A stretch of 64,000 nt of DNA, taken from contig JAUSZU010000001.1 in assembly GCA_030817875.1 (NCBI GenBank), forward strand, positions 2,790,001 through 2,854,000, read 5' to 3'. This DNA comes from Flavobacterium sp. W4I14. Lineage in GTDB: Bacteria > Bacteroidota > Bacteroidia > Sphingobacteriales > Sphingobacteriaceae. A model generated the notes under the pieces. That model searched no databases and was not told the DNA's origin. It saw only the letters and a program-made list of their open reading frames with translations. Numbering within the stretch: the first letter of the stretch is position 1; every line of letters starts with the position of its first letter. The translations under genes were made by a program, and so were the position numbers. Shown in pieces: positions 37,086-46,419 of this stretch.

Positions 37086-37164
37086 AGGTAATCTGATTTA
37101 TAATTTAAGCAAAGTAAATACTTGTGATCCTTAAATAAAATATCAAAACAAATCTAAAGGACGA

Positions 37165-37480
37165 CCCAGCGTGCCCCCTCATAGTTTCAGAGGAATAAAT
37201 CTACGGATGCTTGTATCTGCCCCATGCTATCTGCACCTCGCTATCCGGCATAGGAGATGATGGAAGGAGAAAACGTTAAAGCTTTAGCACCCCCTTTCAA
37301 CCCCCCACTACCCAGAGGCAGCACGCCCTCCCCGATTTTTCATCGGGGCTTGTGCTGGCGACCAATAAAGCTTTGACGAATTTATCCGACATCAGATCCA
37401 AGCCTTGATCTTTTGTTTCTTTTCTATCAAGAGAAAAGAAAGAGCCCCTCGACGGCGGCGAGCCGAGGCAAGACCGAGTA
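37165..37480. repeat. Composite structured intergenic repeat, copy 7
   Basis: Downstream continuation of the sequence interrupted by the IS. From 37225 it matches 770-1030 closely (GGAGAAAACGTTAAAGCTTTAGC, GAGGCAGCACGCCCTCCCCGAT, TCCGACATCAGATCC). It is followed up to 37882 by a CCCCTCCTT/AAGGAGGGG hairpin and GATTCCCGCCTGCGCGGGAATGACG-type fragments. No gene is seen. Confidence 0.75.
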
Positions 37481-37882
37481 AGAGCAAGAATAATATTATC
37501 TCATAACCACCCCAGCCCCTCCTTGAAAATAAGGAGGGGAGCTCCCCTCATAGTTTCAAACAGCACCGCTCTTATAAATTTAGGCTGCAAGAAAATAGCG
37601 ACCGCTTTAAGATTCCCGCCTGCGCGGGAATGACGATCGTATTAAGAATAATGCGTAAATGAAGGTAGTGGTTAATTACGCAGAGATCCTTCGTGCCTCA
37701 GGATGACAGAGAGAAAAGAGGTATTATTTCGCATGATAGATGCTGATCCCGACATAAAATCGGGACAGCATGACGACCGTATTAGATAAACCTCATTATA
37801 ACCACAAAGACACCAAGAACACCAAGCTAATACCTGGCAATCTCAGTGTCTTCGTGACTTAGTGGTTAACTAACCGAGCAGA

Positions 37883-39289
37883 TTACTGCCAGCCGCCGCC
37901 TAATGAGCGGTACAAACCAACAACTGCATTTAACTGCTCTGTTTTAATGGTAGTTAACTCCAATTCGCTTTGCAATAAATTGCCTTGCGCCGTAATTACC
38001 TCTAAATAATTCGCCATACCGCTTTTAAACAACAAACTTGCATTTTTTGAGGCCTGTTGTAAAGTCTGCGCTCTTTTTTCAGCAATGCTGTATTGTGTTT
38101 TTAACTTCTCTACTTTCGTTAACTCATCAGAAACTTCGCCAACAGCATTTAATACCGATTGACGGAACTGGATCACCGATTTCTCGCGGTCGATTTTGGC
38201 CAACTCTAAAGAAGTTTTTAACTGACCTCTCTGAAAAATAGGCTGGGTAATCCCTGCTCCAACCAAACCGAACAACGATGCCGGAACATTAAACCAGTTG
38301 CTTGCTTTAAAAGAGTTGATGCCTCCGCTTGCGGTAATCACCAACGATGGATATAAACTTGCTTTCGCTACACCAACCTTTGCATTGGCAATGGTAAGCG
38401 CCAGTTCGGCACTTTTAATATCAGGCCTGCGGCTTAACATCGACGAAGGAAAACCTGCGTTTAAATCCTGCGGGATATTCATTTTATCCAAACGGCTCTC
38501 GCGGTTAATGGTTTTTGGCAAAGTACCGATCAATACACTCAAAGCATTTTCCTGTAAGGTTACATTTTGCTCCAAACGGGGGATCAACTGTGCCGCATTT
38601 AACTGTTGCGCCTGCGCTTGCTGTATCGCTAATGAAGTTACCTGACCGGCATCGAACTGTAAATTGATAATCCTTAATGTGCTATCGTTAAGCTTTAAGT
38701 TCTTTTTCGCGATTTCCAATTGCGCATCAAGCATTAACAAATTGTAATAACCTTGTGCAACATTGGCCACCAAACGTGTTTGAACTGCTTTACGTGCCTC
38801 TTCTGTCTGCAAAAAACTGGCTAAGGCGCCAGCTTTTTGATTACGGATTTTGCCCCAGATATCGGCTTCCCAAACCACACCCAGATTCGCATTGTAATCT
38901 TCGATGTGTGTTGAGCCTGTAAACTGGTTAAGGCTTAAACCATTTAAACTGTTATCAGACGGACGGCTTGAACTCGCCGCCACCTGCAATTTCAATTCAG
39001 GCAAATAACCCAATTTCGATTGTTTGAACAATACTTCGGCTGCATCGATATTTTTCAATGCAATCTGCATATCGTAATTTTTAACCAAAGCTGTATCAAT
39101 TAAATTCTGAACAGTAAGGTCGTTGATAAAACTCTTCAATGGCATACTGCCTACACTCGAAGAATCTTTAGGCAATGAATTTCTGAATAAGCCTGGCGCA
39201 ATATTGGGCAAGGCTGTATCTTTCGAAACCGAACATCCGCTCCAGATTAAAGCAAGGAGCAGGATGGTAATAAGATTAAACCGTTTCAT
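37883..39289 (-). CDS. RND efflux outer-membrane lipoprotein (TolC/OprM type)
   Basis: Outer-membrane channel of a tripartite efflux pump, 468 residues, NodT/OprM family. A lipobox (LIWSGC, Cys at 19) marks a lipoprotein. Two OEP repeats follow, with the coiled-coil helices of the periplasmic tunnel and YLEVITAQGNLLQSELELTTIKTEQLNAVVGLYRSLGGGW, the family's typical end. Its start overlaps the RND permease by 14 bases; it is the last gene of the operon. Confidence 0.94.
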   Translation of the reverse strand: MKRFNLITILLLALIWSGCSVSKDTALPNIAPGLFRNSLPKDSSSVGSMPLKSFINDLTVQNLIDTALVKNYDMQIALKNIDAAEVLFKQSKLGYLPELKLQVAASSSRPSDNSLNGLSLNQFTGSTHIEDYNANLGVVWEADIWGKIRNQKAGALASFLQTEEARKAVQTRLVANVAQGYYNLLMLDAQLEIAKKNLKLNDSTLRIINLQFDAGQVTSLAIQQAQAQQLNAAQLIPRLEQNVTLQENALSVLIGTLPKTINRESRLDKMNIPQDLNAGFPSSMLSRRPDIKSAELALTIANAKVGVAKASLYPSLVITASGGINSFKASNWFNVPASLFGLVGAGITQPIFQRGQLKTSLELAKIDREKSVIQFRQSVLNAVGEVSDELTKVEKLKTQYSIAEKRAQTLQQASKNASLLFKSGMANYLEVITAQGNLLQSELELTTIKTEQLNAVVGLYRSLGGGWQ

Positions 39290-42200
39290 AAACTACATGA
39301 TTATTATTTACAGGTTCTCCATTGTGGTGAACAACCTCATTTCTTGATTTTTTTGATATTTTTTCCTGTAAGGCCTGGAAGATGACGAAAAGTACCGGAA
39401 TGATGAACAAACCTAAAATTACGCCCGATACCATCCCACCTGCTGCACCAATACTGATGGAGTGGTTACCTTGTGCCGACGGACCTGTTGCAATACTCAT
39501 CGGGAACAAACCAAACACAAAGGCAAGTGATGTCATAATGATCGGTCTGATCCTCAACCGCGCTGCTTCTATAGCCGAATCAACCAAACTGAGTCCTGCC
39601 TTTCGTCGCTGCACGGCAAACTCTACAATCAGGATGGCGTTTTTAGCCAGCAAACCGATCAGCATAATCAGCGCTACCTGTACATAAATGTTATTTTCGA
39701 TACCGGTTAAACCCAATACCACAAACACACCGAATATACCTGTAGGGATAGATAAGATTACCGCCAATGGCAGGATGTAACTCTCATACTGTGCTGATAA
39801 TAAGAAGTAAACAAACACTAAACAAAGTAGGAAGATCACGGTCGACTGTCCGCCTGAAGAAATCTCCTCACGTGTTTGTCCGGAGAATTCGTAAGCATAA
39901 CCCGTTGGCAATTGCTCTCTGGCGGTTTCTTCTATTGCTTTAATCGCATCACCAGAACTGAAGCCTGGTTTAGGGATCGCATTTACCTCGATAGAGTTAA
40001 ACAGGTTATAACGAGAAGCCGTTTCCGAACCATACACACGGGTTAATTTAACCAGGGTACTGATCGGCACACTTTCTCCTGCCTTGTTTTTAACAAATAC
40101 ACGGTCGATACTTGCAGGATCGGTTCTGTCGGCAACATCGGCCTGAACCACTACACGATAGTATTTACCAAAGCGGTTAAAATCTGATGCCTGCGCAGTA
40201 CCAAAATAAGTCTGCATGGTTTGTAAGATATCTTTTTTGCTTACACCCAATTGATCGGCTTTTTCATCATTAACATCTAATTGCAACTGTGGATAATCTG
40301 CTTTATAAGAAGTAAAAGCGTAAGCAATAGCCGGTTTGGTCATTAACTTTCCGATAAAGTTATTCGCTACACCACTAAATTTATCCAGTTTGCCGTTTGT
40401 TTTATCCTGTAACATCACGTTCATGGCCTCCACATTACTAAAACCCGGAACGGTAGGGAAACTGAATACAAAGAAGGTACCGGCAGATATAGCCGCCATT
40501 TTAGCCCTTACGATATTTTGGATCTCATCGATATTTTTTACCGCCCCTCTTTCATCGTTTGGTTTTAACAATAAGAAAATCTGACCAGCTGAAGGACTGT
40601 TCGATGCAGTTAAAAAGTTATAACCTGCCAGCGACATTACAAATCTTGCTGATGGCATCGCCCTTAACTCTGCTTCTGCTTGTTTTAATATTTTATTGGT
40701 ATTGGCTAATGATGTTCCCGATGGACTGGCAACAGCGATAGCCACAAAACCCTGATCCTCTGTCGGGATAAAGCCTGTTTTTGTTCTGCCTACAAGAAAA
40801 ATGGTAACCAGAACGATTAGGGCTAATCCACCCATGCTGATCCATTTGTTACGGATAAGCACTTTTAAGCCGCCAACATATCGGTTGGTCATATAATTGA
40901 AACCACCGTTAAAGCCTGCATAAAACTTTTCTACAAAACCTTTTTTAGGTGCGTTATGACCACCTTCGGCATGTTTGTTCTTTAAAAATAAGGCCGCAAG
41001 AGCAGGACTTAAAGTTAAGGCGTTAACAGCCGAGATAATGATCGCGATAGCCATAGTTAAGGCGAACTGTTTGTAGAAAATACCTGTTGAGCCGGTCATA
41101 AAGCCAACCGGTAAAAATACGGCCGCCATTACCAATGTAATCGATATAATGGCCCCGGTAATTTCATTCATCGCCTCGGTAGTTGCCGCCCTCGGACTAA
41201 GCGAAGGGTTTTCTTCCATTTTGGCATGCACCGCTTCCACTACCACAATCGCATCATCTACCACAATACCTATGGCGAGTACAAGCGCGAAAAGGGTTAA
41301 AAGGTTAACAGAGAAGCCGAACAACTGCATGAAAAAGAAGGTACCGATAATGGCCACCGGAACCGCTATAGCCGGGATTAAAGTTGACCTGAAATCCTGA
41401 AGGAAGATAAATACAACGATAAATACCAGTAAAAAGGCTTCTATCAAAGTATGCTCCACCTGATTGATGGATTCATCAAGATCGGTTTTGGTACGGTAAA
41501 ACTGATTGAACTTAATCCCTGCAGGAAAATCTTTAGATAGTTTTGCCATCAGTTTATCAATCGCAATCTGGATTTCGTTGGCATTCGAGCCTGATAATTG
41601 GATTATACCAATGGTAATCCCATCATGTCCGTTTAAACGGTTTACACTACCATAACTATAAGCACCCAATTCTACACGGGCCACATCTTTTAAACGTAAT
41701 ATAGAACCATCAGAATTAGAACGGATCGCTATATTTTGATATTCCTCTGGTTTGGTCAGTTTACCTTTATATTTAATGATATATTCAAAGGCCTCACTAC
41801 TTCTCTCTCCAAACCGACCAGGTGCTGCTTCAAGGTTTTTGTCCTGAATGGCTGTGATCACTTCATTAGGTGTAATTTTGTAAGTAGCCAATTGACTTGG
41901 GTTTAACCAAATACGCATTGAATAATCTTTAATCCCACCAAATACACTGGCAGAACCTACCCCCGGGATACGTTTAAGTTCGGGAATGATATTGATCTGC
42001 GCATAGTTATTTACAAAAACGGCATCGTATTTTTTTGTATCTTCTGAGTAAACACCGATAGCGCCAATAAAACTGTTTTGCTGTTTAGTAGTGGTTATAC
42101 CGTATTGTACAACCTCTGCAGGCAATTGACTGGTGGCCTGCGAAACCCGGTTTTGCACATTAACCGCTGCCTGATCGGGGTTGGTACCCTGTTGAAAGTA

Positions 42201-42476
42201 AACGGTGATCGCAAGAGTACCATCGTTACTGGCGCTGGAGGTCATGTATGTCATGTTCTCTACACCATTAATTGCTTCCTCCAATGATGGAGTTACCGAA
42301 CGTAAAATCGTTTCGGCATTGGCCCCAGGATATACAGCAGTTACCAATACCGACGGAGGTGCGATATTTGGAAAGCGCTCTAAGGGCAACTTTGTTAAGC
42401 CAAGTATACCAACTATTACCAATAAGATGGAAATAACAGTCGAAAGTACAGGCCTGTCTATAAATTTCTGAAACAT
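39276..42476 (-). CDS. RND multidrug efflux permease (AcrB/HAE1 type)
   Basis: Inner-membrane proton-driven drug exporter of 1066 residues, the normal AcrB length. Twelve membrane segments and two large periplasmic loops are apparent. TM4 carries the proton-relay aspartates in ALVLAIGIVVDDAIVVVEAV. The start FIDRPVLSTVISILLVIVG and GFIPTEDQGF are signatures of hydrophobic/amphiphilic exporters. It lies 23 bases after the membrane-fusion gene. Drug range cannot be told from sequence. Confidence 0.95.
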   Translation of the reverse strand: MFQKFIDRPVLSTVISILLVIVGILGLTKLPLERFPNIAPPSVLVTAVYPGANAETILRSVTPSLEEAINGVENMTYMTSSASNDGTLAITVYFQQGTNPDQAAVNVQNRVSQATSQLPAEVVQYGITTTKQQNSFIGAIGVYSEDTKKYDAVFVNNYAQINIIPELKRIPGVGSASVFGGIKDYSMRIWLNPSQLATYKITPNEVITAIQDKNLEAAPGRFGERSSEAFEYIIKYKGKLTKPEEYQNIAIRSNSDGSILRLKDVARVELGAYSYGSVNRLNGHDGITIGIIQLSGSNANEIQIAIDKLMAKLSKDFPAGIKFNQFYRTKTDLDESINQVEHTLIEAFLLVFIVVFIFLQDFRSTLIPAIAVPVAIIGTFFFMQLFGFSVNLLTLFALVLAIGIVVDDAIVVVEAVHAKMEENPSLSPRAATTEAMNEITGAIISITLVMAAVFLPVGFMTGSTGIFYKQFALTMAIAIIISAVNALTLSPALAALFLKNKHAEGGHNAPKKGFVEKFYAGFNGGFNYMTNRYVGGLKVLIRNKWISMGGLALIVLVTIFLVGRTKTGFIPTEDQGFVAIAVASPSGTSLANTNKILKQAEAELRAMPSARFVMSLAGYNFLTASNSPSAGQIFLLLKPNDERGAVKNIDEIQNIVRAKMAAISAGTFFVFSFPTVPGFSNVEAMNVMLQDKTNGKLDKFSGVANNFIGKLMTKPAIAYAFTSYKADYPQLQLDVNDEKADQLGVSKKDILQTMQTYFGTAQASDFNRFGKYYRVVVQADVADRTDPASIDRVFVKNKAGESVPISTLVKLTRVYGSETASRYNLFNSIEVNAIPKPGFSSGDAIKAIEETAREQLPTGYAYEFSGQTREEISSGGQSTVIFLLCLVFVYFLLSAQYESYILPLAVILSIPTGIFGVFVVLGLTGIENNIYVQVALIMLIGLLAKNAILIVEFAVQRRKAGLSLVDSAIEAARLRIRPIIMTSLAFVFGLFPMSIATGPSAQGNHSISIGAAGGMVSGVILGLFIIPVLFVIFQALQEKISKKSRNEVVHHNGEPVNNNHVVYETV

Positions 42477-42499
42477 GACTTTTTAGATTTTAGGTCTTA

Positions 42500-43702
42500 T
42501 TAATTTTTTGTTTTTGCAACAGCCACTTTGTCTGCTGCTTTTTGAGGCTGGATCACCATGCCCTCCTGTAATTTATCAACCCCGCTCAACACAATCTGGT
42601 CGCCAACTTTTACCCCGTCTTTAACCAGGTAATTTTCGCCGGCTTTACCAACAATAGTAATAGATTGTTTTTTCACCTTACTGCTGTCGCCTACGGTAAA
42701 TACAAATACTTTATCCTGCATTTCTACTGTCGATGACTGCGGTACCAGAATAGCATTATCGTGCTGCAAACCTAAACGGATCTTACCCGTATTACCAGAG
42801 CGAAGAACGCCGCTCGCATTAGGGAAACTTGCCCTAAGCGTAATGGCACCTGTGTTTTTATCAAACTGACCATCGATCATATCGATCTTACCTTTAATCG
42901 GGTAAGCAGAATTATCAGCCAATAAAAGTTCTACTGCTGGTAAATGTTTAATCCTGTCGGCAGGTGTTTTACCCGGGTAGTTCGCATTAAAATTATTGAA
43001 GTCGTTTTCTGCAAGGGAGAAATAAACATGTACTTCGTGGATGTCAGATAACTGCGTTAAAGCAACCTGATCTGTCGGAGAAACTAAACTTCCCTGTTTC
43101 TTAGGGATACGGCCGATGTAACCACTCACCGTAGCCTTAACATTAGTGTAACCTAAGTTAATCTGTGCCGAAGCAACGTTGGCTCTGGCTTGTTCGGCAT
43201 TTGCCTGGGCAATTTTGTAAGCTGTTTTAGCAGTTTTTAACTGAAAATCAGATACTACCTTATTCTGAACAAGTGGTGTTAATTTATCAACTTCCAGTTG
43301 AGCATTTAAAATAGCCGCTTCTGCAGCATGCAAACTTGCTTTGGCATTGTTTAAAGCCTCGCGGTAAGGGTTTTCGTTAATTTTGAACAAGGTTTGTCCG
43401 GCTGTTACATAAGCGCCTTCGTTAACCAATACACTTTGCAGGTAACCACTTACCTGTGGCCGTACATCGATATCAACCGCACCCTGAATAGAGGCCGGAT
43501 ATTCGATATAGGTGGTTTCTGTACTCGCGTTAATGGCGCTTACAGGCAATGCCGGTGGTGGTGGTGCAGCTGCAGCCTGATCAGGAGACGACTTACAACT
43601 CACTAAAATTATAGATAGAAGAGAAATTGTTAACAATAACTTAATACTATTAAACCATTTAACGGTGTTAAGTAAAGGGTACAAGCGATGTAGAGATTTC
43701 AT
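42500..43702 (-). CDS. RND efflux membrane-fusion lipoprotein (AcrA type)
   Basis: Periplasmic adaptor of 400 residues linking permease and outer-membrane channel. Lipobox LSIILVSC with Cys at 36, then the beta-barrel, lipoyl (VSGYLQSVLVNEGAYVTAGQTLFKI) and alpha-hairpin domains in AcrA order. The N-terminal extension before the signal segment is about 20 residues longer than usual, and its DNA includes a TTAACGGTGTTAA regulator-like site, so the true start may be debated; no other ATG precedes the lipobox. Confidence 0.94.
   Translation of the reverse strand: MKSLHRLYPLLNTVKWFNSIKLLLTISLLSIILVSCKSSPDQAAAAPPPPALPVSAINASTETTYIEYPASIQGAVDIDVRPQVSGYLQSVLVNEGAYVTAGQTLFKINENPYREALNNAKASLHAAEAAILNAQLEVDKLTPLVQNKVVSDFQLKTAKTAYKIAQANAEQARANVASAQINLGYTNVKATVSGYIGRIPKKQGSLVSPTDQVALTQLSDIHEVHVYFSLAENDFNNFNANYPGKTPADRIKHLPAVELLLADNSAYPIKGKIDMIDGQFDKNTGAITLRASFPNASGVLRSGNTGKIRLGLQHDNAILVPQSSTVEMQDKVFVFTVGDSSKVKKQSITIVGKAGENYLVKDGVKVGDQIVLSGVDKLQEGMVIQPQKAADKVAVAKTKN
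43659..43673. promoter_or_regulatory. Secondary TetR-type operator inside the AcrA-like start
   Basis: TTTAACGGTGTTAAG matches the operator at 43737-43755 except at the centre. It lies within the first 15 codons of the membrane-fusion gene. Confidence 0.5.
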
Positions 43703-43736
43703 ATGATTAAATTTAATTGGAATTAGTGTGTATAAT

Positions 43737-43755
43737 AATTTAACAGTGTTAAATT
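43737..43755. promoter_or_regulatory. TetR-family operator of the efflux operon
   Basis: AATTTAACAGTGTTAAATT is a perfect 19-bp palindrome between the TetR gene and the membrane-fusion gene, 35 bases before the latter. Confidence 0.75.
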
Positions 43756-43770
43756 ACTTTGTAAAAAAAA

Positions 43771-44376
43771 TTAACTATTGATAGATAATGTAATGCCCTT
43801 GATGGCATCTTTTAAAATTTGCTGGTTTAACTCGTCTGTTGTTCTTCCGTTGGGGCGAACCAGATTGATGGAAATTAAACCGTGGATGATAGACCAATAG
43901 GTGTAATACTTCATGCAGATATCATCCTCAGAAACGGGTTGCTTCTCAAATAAAGATTCGATCACCTCGCCTAACATACTACCTACGTTTTCGGCTTCGG
44001 GCATTGAATTTTTAACGGTACAGCAAACCATATCCACACCGTACATCAATTGATAAAATTCTTTGTGGGTAAAGGCGAAGTTCCAGTAGGCAATCCACAT
44101 GGCTTCCATTTTATCTTCCGGAGATTCGTGTTGATCCCTGGCTTCACGGATATCTTTTGCCAACATTAAATATCCCCTTCTGGTGAGTTCCAGTAAGATG
44201 CCATCTTTGTTTGAAAAGTATTCGTAAATAATTGGTGCAGTATATTCAATCTGGTCGGCAATTTTACGCATACTCAATGCCTGCCAGCCCTCTGTTTGAA
44301 CAATATTCAAGGCAGCATCCAGAATTTTTGTTCTGGTTTCATCTTTTAAACGTAGAATTCTTTCTTTACTTCCCAT
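43771..44376 (-). CDS. TetR/AcrR-family repressor
   Basis: Regulator of 201 residues. The N-terminal helix-turn-helix is at about 8-55 (ETRTKILDAALNIVQTEGWQALSMRKIADQIEYTAPIIYEYFSNKDGIL). The C-terminal part (WIAYWNFAFTHKEFYQLMYG...) is a ligand-binding domain of the TetR_C_33-like kind. The start at 44376 is chosen; 26 further codons upstream would read through the operator at 44403. It heads the efflux operon and has operators on both sides, so it probably represses itself and the pump. Confidence 0.92.
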   Translation of the reverse strand: MGSKERILRLKDETRTKILDAALNIVQTEGWQALSMRKIADQIEYTAPIIYEYFSNKDGILLELTRRGYLMLAKDIREARDQHESPEDKMEAMWIAYWNFAFTHKEFYQLMYGVDMVCCTVKNSMPEAENVGSMLGEVIESLFEKQPVSEDDICMKYYTYWSIIHGLISINLVRPNGRTTDELNQQILKDAIKGITLSINS

Positions 44377-44402
44377 GACTTGGAATATACAGTGTAAATA
44401 AT

Positions 44403-44416
44403 CTAACACCGTTAAG
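44403..44416. promoter_or_regulatory. TetR-type operator upstream of the regulator
   Basis: CTAACACCGTTAAG is the reverse complement of CTTAACGGTGTTAG, the same motif as at 43659 and 43737. It lies 27 bases before the TetR start, a position suited to autoregulation. Confidence 0.6.
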
Positions 44417-44557
44417 CAAATGTAGAACCAATTCCAGAATTGACAATCATTCATTTGTCATAAACATTTTATTGATTAGTTTTATAGCTGATAATCAACC
44501 TTTAAAGCATTTAAAAGGCTTTTTCAAATAAATTAATTTTCCCAAGAACTTATAAAA

Positions 44558-44995
44558 ATGATTTTCCGCGAAGCAAAAACGACTGACATACCTGCGATAC
44601 AATTTGTCAGATATACGGTAAAAGAGAACATTTTGTCAGATCCGTTATTGGTTACTGACAAAGATTGCGAAGAATTTATTACACAACGTGGCAAAGGATG
44701 GGTTTGCGAAGTAGGTGGAGCAGTAGTTGGTTTCTCCATCGTAGATTTAAAGGAGCATAATATCTGGGCCTTATTCCTTCGGCCAGAATTTGAAGGCAAA
44801 GGAATAGGCAAAGAACTGCACAGGTTAATGATGGACTGGTATTTCGATCAAACGCATGAACCCCTTTGGCTGGGTACATCGCCCAATACCCGTGCAGCAG
44901 AATTTTATACCCGCCAGCGCTGGAAAAAAGTAGGCGTGGTAAACAAAGGGGAAGTGAAATTTGAAATGAGTTATGAGGATTGGGTGGGTAGGTAG
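44558..44995 (+). CDS. GNAT-family N-acetyltransferase
   Basis: Acetyl-CoA-dependent acyltransferase of 145 residues. The GNAT core is visible: FREAKTTDIPAIQFVR at the start, AVVGFSIVDLKEHNIWALFLRPEFEGKGIGKELHRLMMDW with the R/Q-x-x-G-x-G/A acetyl-CoA loop (FEGKGIG), and NTRAAEFYTRQRWKKVG at the end. The substrate is unknown. It stands divergent from the efflux regulator and is followed by repeats, including GGTAGGTAGGTAGG at its stop. Confidence 0.88.
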   Translation: MIFREAKTTDIPAIQFVRYTVKENILSDPLLVTDKDCEEFITQRGKGWVCEVGGAVVGFSIVDLKEHNIWALFLRPEFEGKGIGKELHRLMMDWYFDQTHEPLWLGTSPNTRAAEFYTRQRWKKVGVVNKGEVKFEMSYEDWVGR

Positions 44996-45015
44996 GTAGG
45001 TCCATTCGAAATATC

Positions 45016-45497
45016 GTCATTGCGAGAAGGCTTTTTCAGTCGACGAAGCAATCTTAATGCGCTCGCTAGTAGCGATAGTTGTAAGATTGCTAAGAACGGT
45101 CGTCTTTCCCGCGCAGGCGGGAACCACGAAGTGCTCAGCGAAGCTAATCTTAATGAAACCTACAAGCCCCTAACATGGCATTAGGATTCCCAATCAAGTT
45201 GGGAATGACGACAAAGCGTAGAAGATATTACCACTAAGTCACAAAGAACACAAAGTTTAGTACCTTGATATAGCGCAAAAAAAACAAACCATATAAGTTA
45301 CATATAAGCTCAATGCCTTAAATGTTCTTGCATTTCTTATATGGTAAAAAACTATAAAAGAAAGACCCTGAAACAAGTTCAGGGTGACGGTCTGAGAATG
45401 ATCGTCATTGCGAGGAGGCTTTTTCAGCCGACGAAGCAATCTTAATGCGCTCGCTAGTAGCGATAGTTGTAAGATTGCTTCGTTCCTCGCAATGACG
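45016..45497. repeat. Palindromic repeats and first copy of a 200-bp direct duplication
   Basis: A GTCATTGCGAG half element at 45016-45090, a second with different ending, then 45296-45497, which contains AACCATATAAGTTACATATAAG...CTTATATGGT (a hairpin), AGACCCTGAAACAAGTTCAGGGT and a complete GTCATTGCGAG palindrome. The 45296-45497 block recurs at 46836-47079. There is no gene in 44996-45512. Confidence 0.8.
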
Positions 45498-45512
45498 ATA
45501 AAAGTCATAAAC

Positions 45513-46154
45513 CTAGCTATTCCAGATAAAAGGTGCTTGTTTGACAAAAGTTGTCTCCCCTAACTGCTCAACAATAAACTGAGCTAAATTAGCCGCATTA
45601 ATCTGTTCGCCATCACAATTAACCAAACTTGTCCCTACTGGCGTTTGCTCGTCAGTTTGCATAATTAATGGTAAACGGATTAAAGTCCAATCGAGATCAC
45701 TTTCAGTTAACAGATTATATTCTTTCTGTCTATCGGCTGTAGAAACCGGATAGTTATCGTACATCCATTTGGTTGCAAATTGGGTCTTCGCATCTTTTTC
45801 ATCAGCAGGCGTATCTACATTGATCCCTGTAATTACAATGTACCGTCTCAGGTGAATGGCTTTCATTGCTTTTATAATATTACCTGTCGATTGTGTAAAG
45901 ATTGTTTTTTCGCTTGCAGGTTGCCCCATGCCCAGCGCACTGACTACGATATCGCAACCCTCAATAAGCGCGTGTACTGTTTCGGTATCTTTTACGTCGC
46001 CGATTACGATTTCTAATGAAGCATGATGGATCTGAAGCTTTTCAGGATTTCTGATGAGGGCTTTCACCCTGAATTGTTGCGCCAATAGCGCTTTTAAAAT
46101 ATAAATACCAGCTTTGCCCGTGGCACCAATTAAAGCAATTTTTAAATCTTGCAT
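45513..46154 (-). CDS. NAD(P)-binding protein (atypical SDR / NmrA-like)
   Basis: Rossmann-fold protein of 213 residues. The nucleotide loop IALIGATGKAGIYI (5-18) is the atypical-SDR GxxGxxG motif, followed by VKALIRNPEKL and VVSALGMG. It resembles NAD(P)H-binding proteins annotated as NmrA- or YwnB-like. It may be an oxidoreductase or a redox sensor. It sits alone between two copies of a long direct repeat, and its last residues abut one copy. Confidence 0.85.
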   Translation of the reverse strand: MQDLKIALIGATGKAGIYILKALLAQQFRVKALIRNPEKLQIHHASLEIVIGDVKDTETVHALIEGCDIVVSALGMGQPASEKTIFTQSTGNIIKAMKAIHLRRYIVITGINVDTPADEKDAKTQFATKWMYDNYPVSTADRQKEYNLLTESDLDWTLIRLPLIMQTDEQTPVGTSLVNCDGEQINAANLAQFIVEQLGETTFVKQAPFIWNS

Positions 46155-46419
46155 GATGTTCTTTATAAAATTTAGAAAATAATAGTTTATCCCCTGTGAT
46201 CAGAACGATAAGGGGATTTCAGAATTGAATTCTGTTTGAGTTATATTTTATAAAGAGATTTTAATGGTACTAATTTAGGAAAAAAATTATTTCGACTCAA
46301 GTGCAAACAGAATGTTCGGACAATCTTGCATGAAAGACCCTGAAACAAGCTACCATTGACGTTATCTTGCAAATCATTATTTCAACATTTTAACGACTTT
46401 TTAATTTCCATCCAGCTGG

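Larger units (their letters stand above)
35864..37161 (-). mobile_element. IS110-family insertion sequence
   Basis: The element runs from 35866 to about 37159, with GA at 35864-35865 and 37160-37161 as the apparent duplicated core. Boundaries come from an intact paralogous sequence: 11920-11960 reads through CGGTCGAGATGACGACCCAGCG, while here CGGTCGAGATGA ends at 35865 and CGACCCAGCG resumes at 37162. There are no terminal inverted repeats and no longer target duplication, as expected for IS110. Non-coding ends are about 22 bases downstream of the transposase and about 250 bases upstream. Confidence 0.88.
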
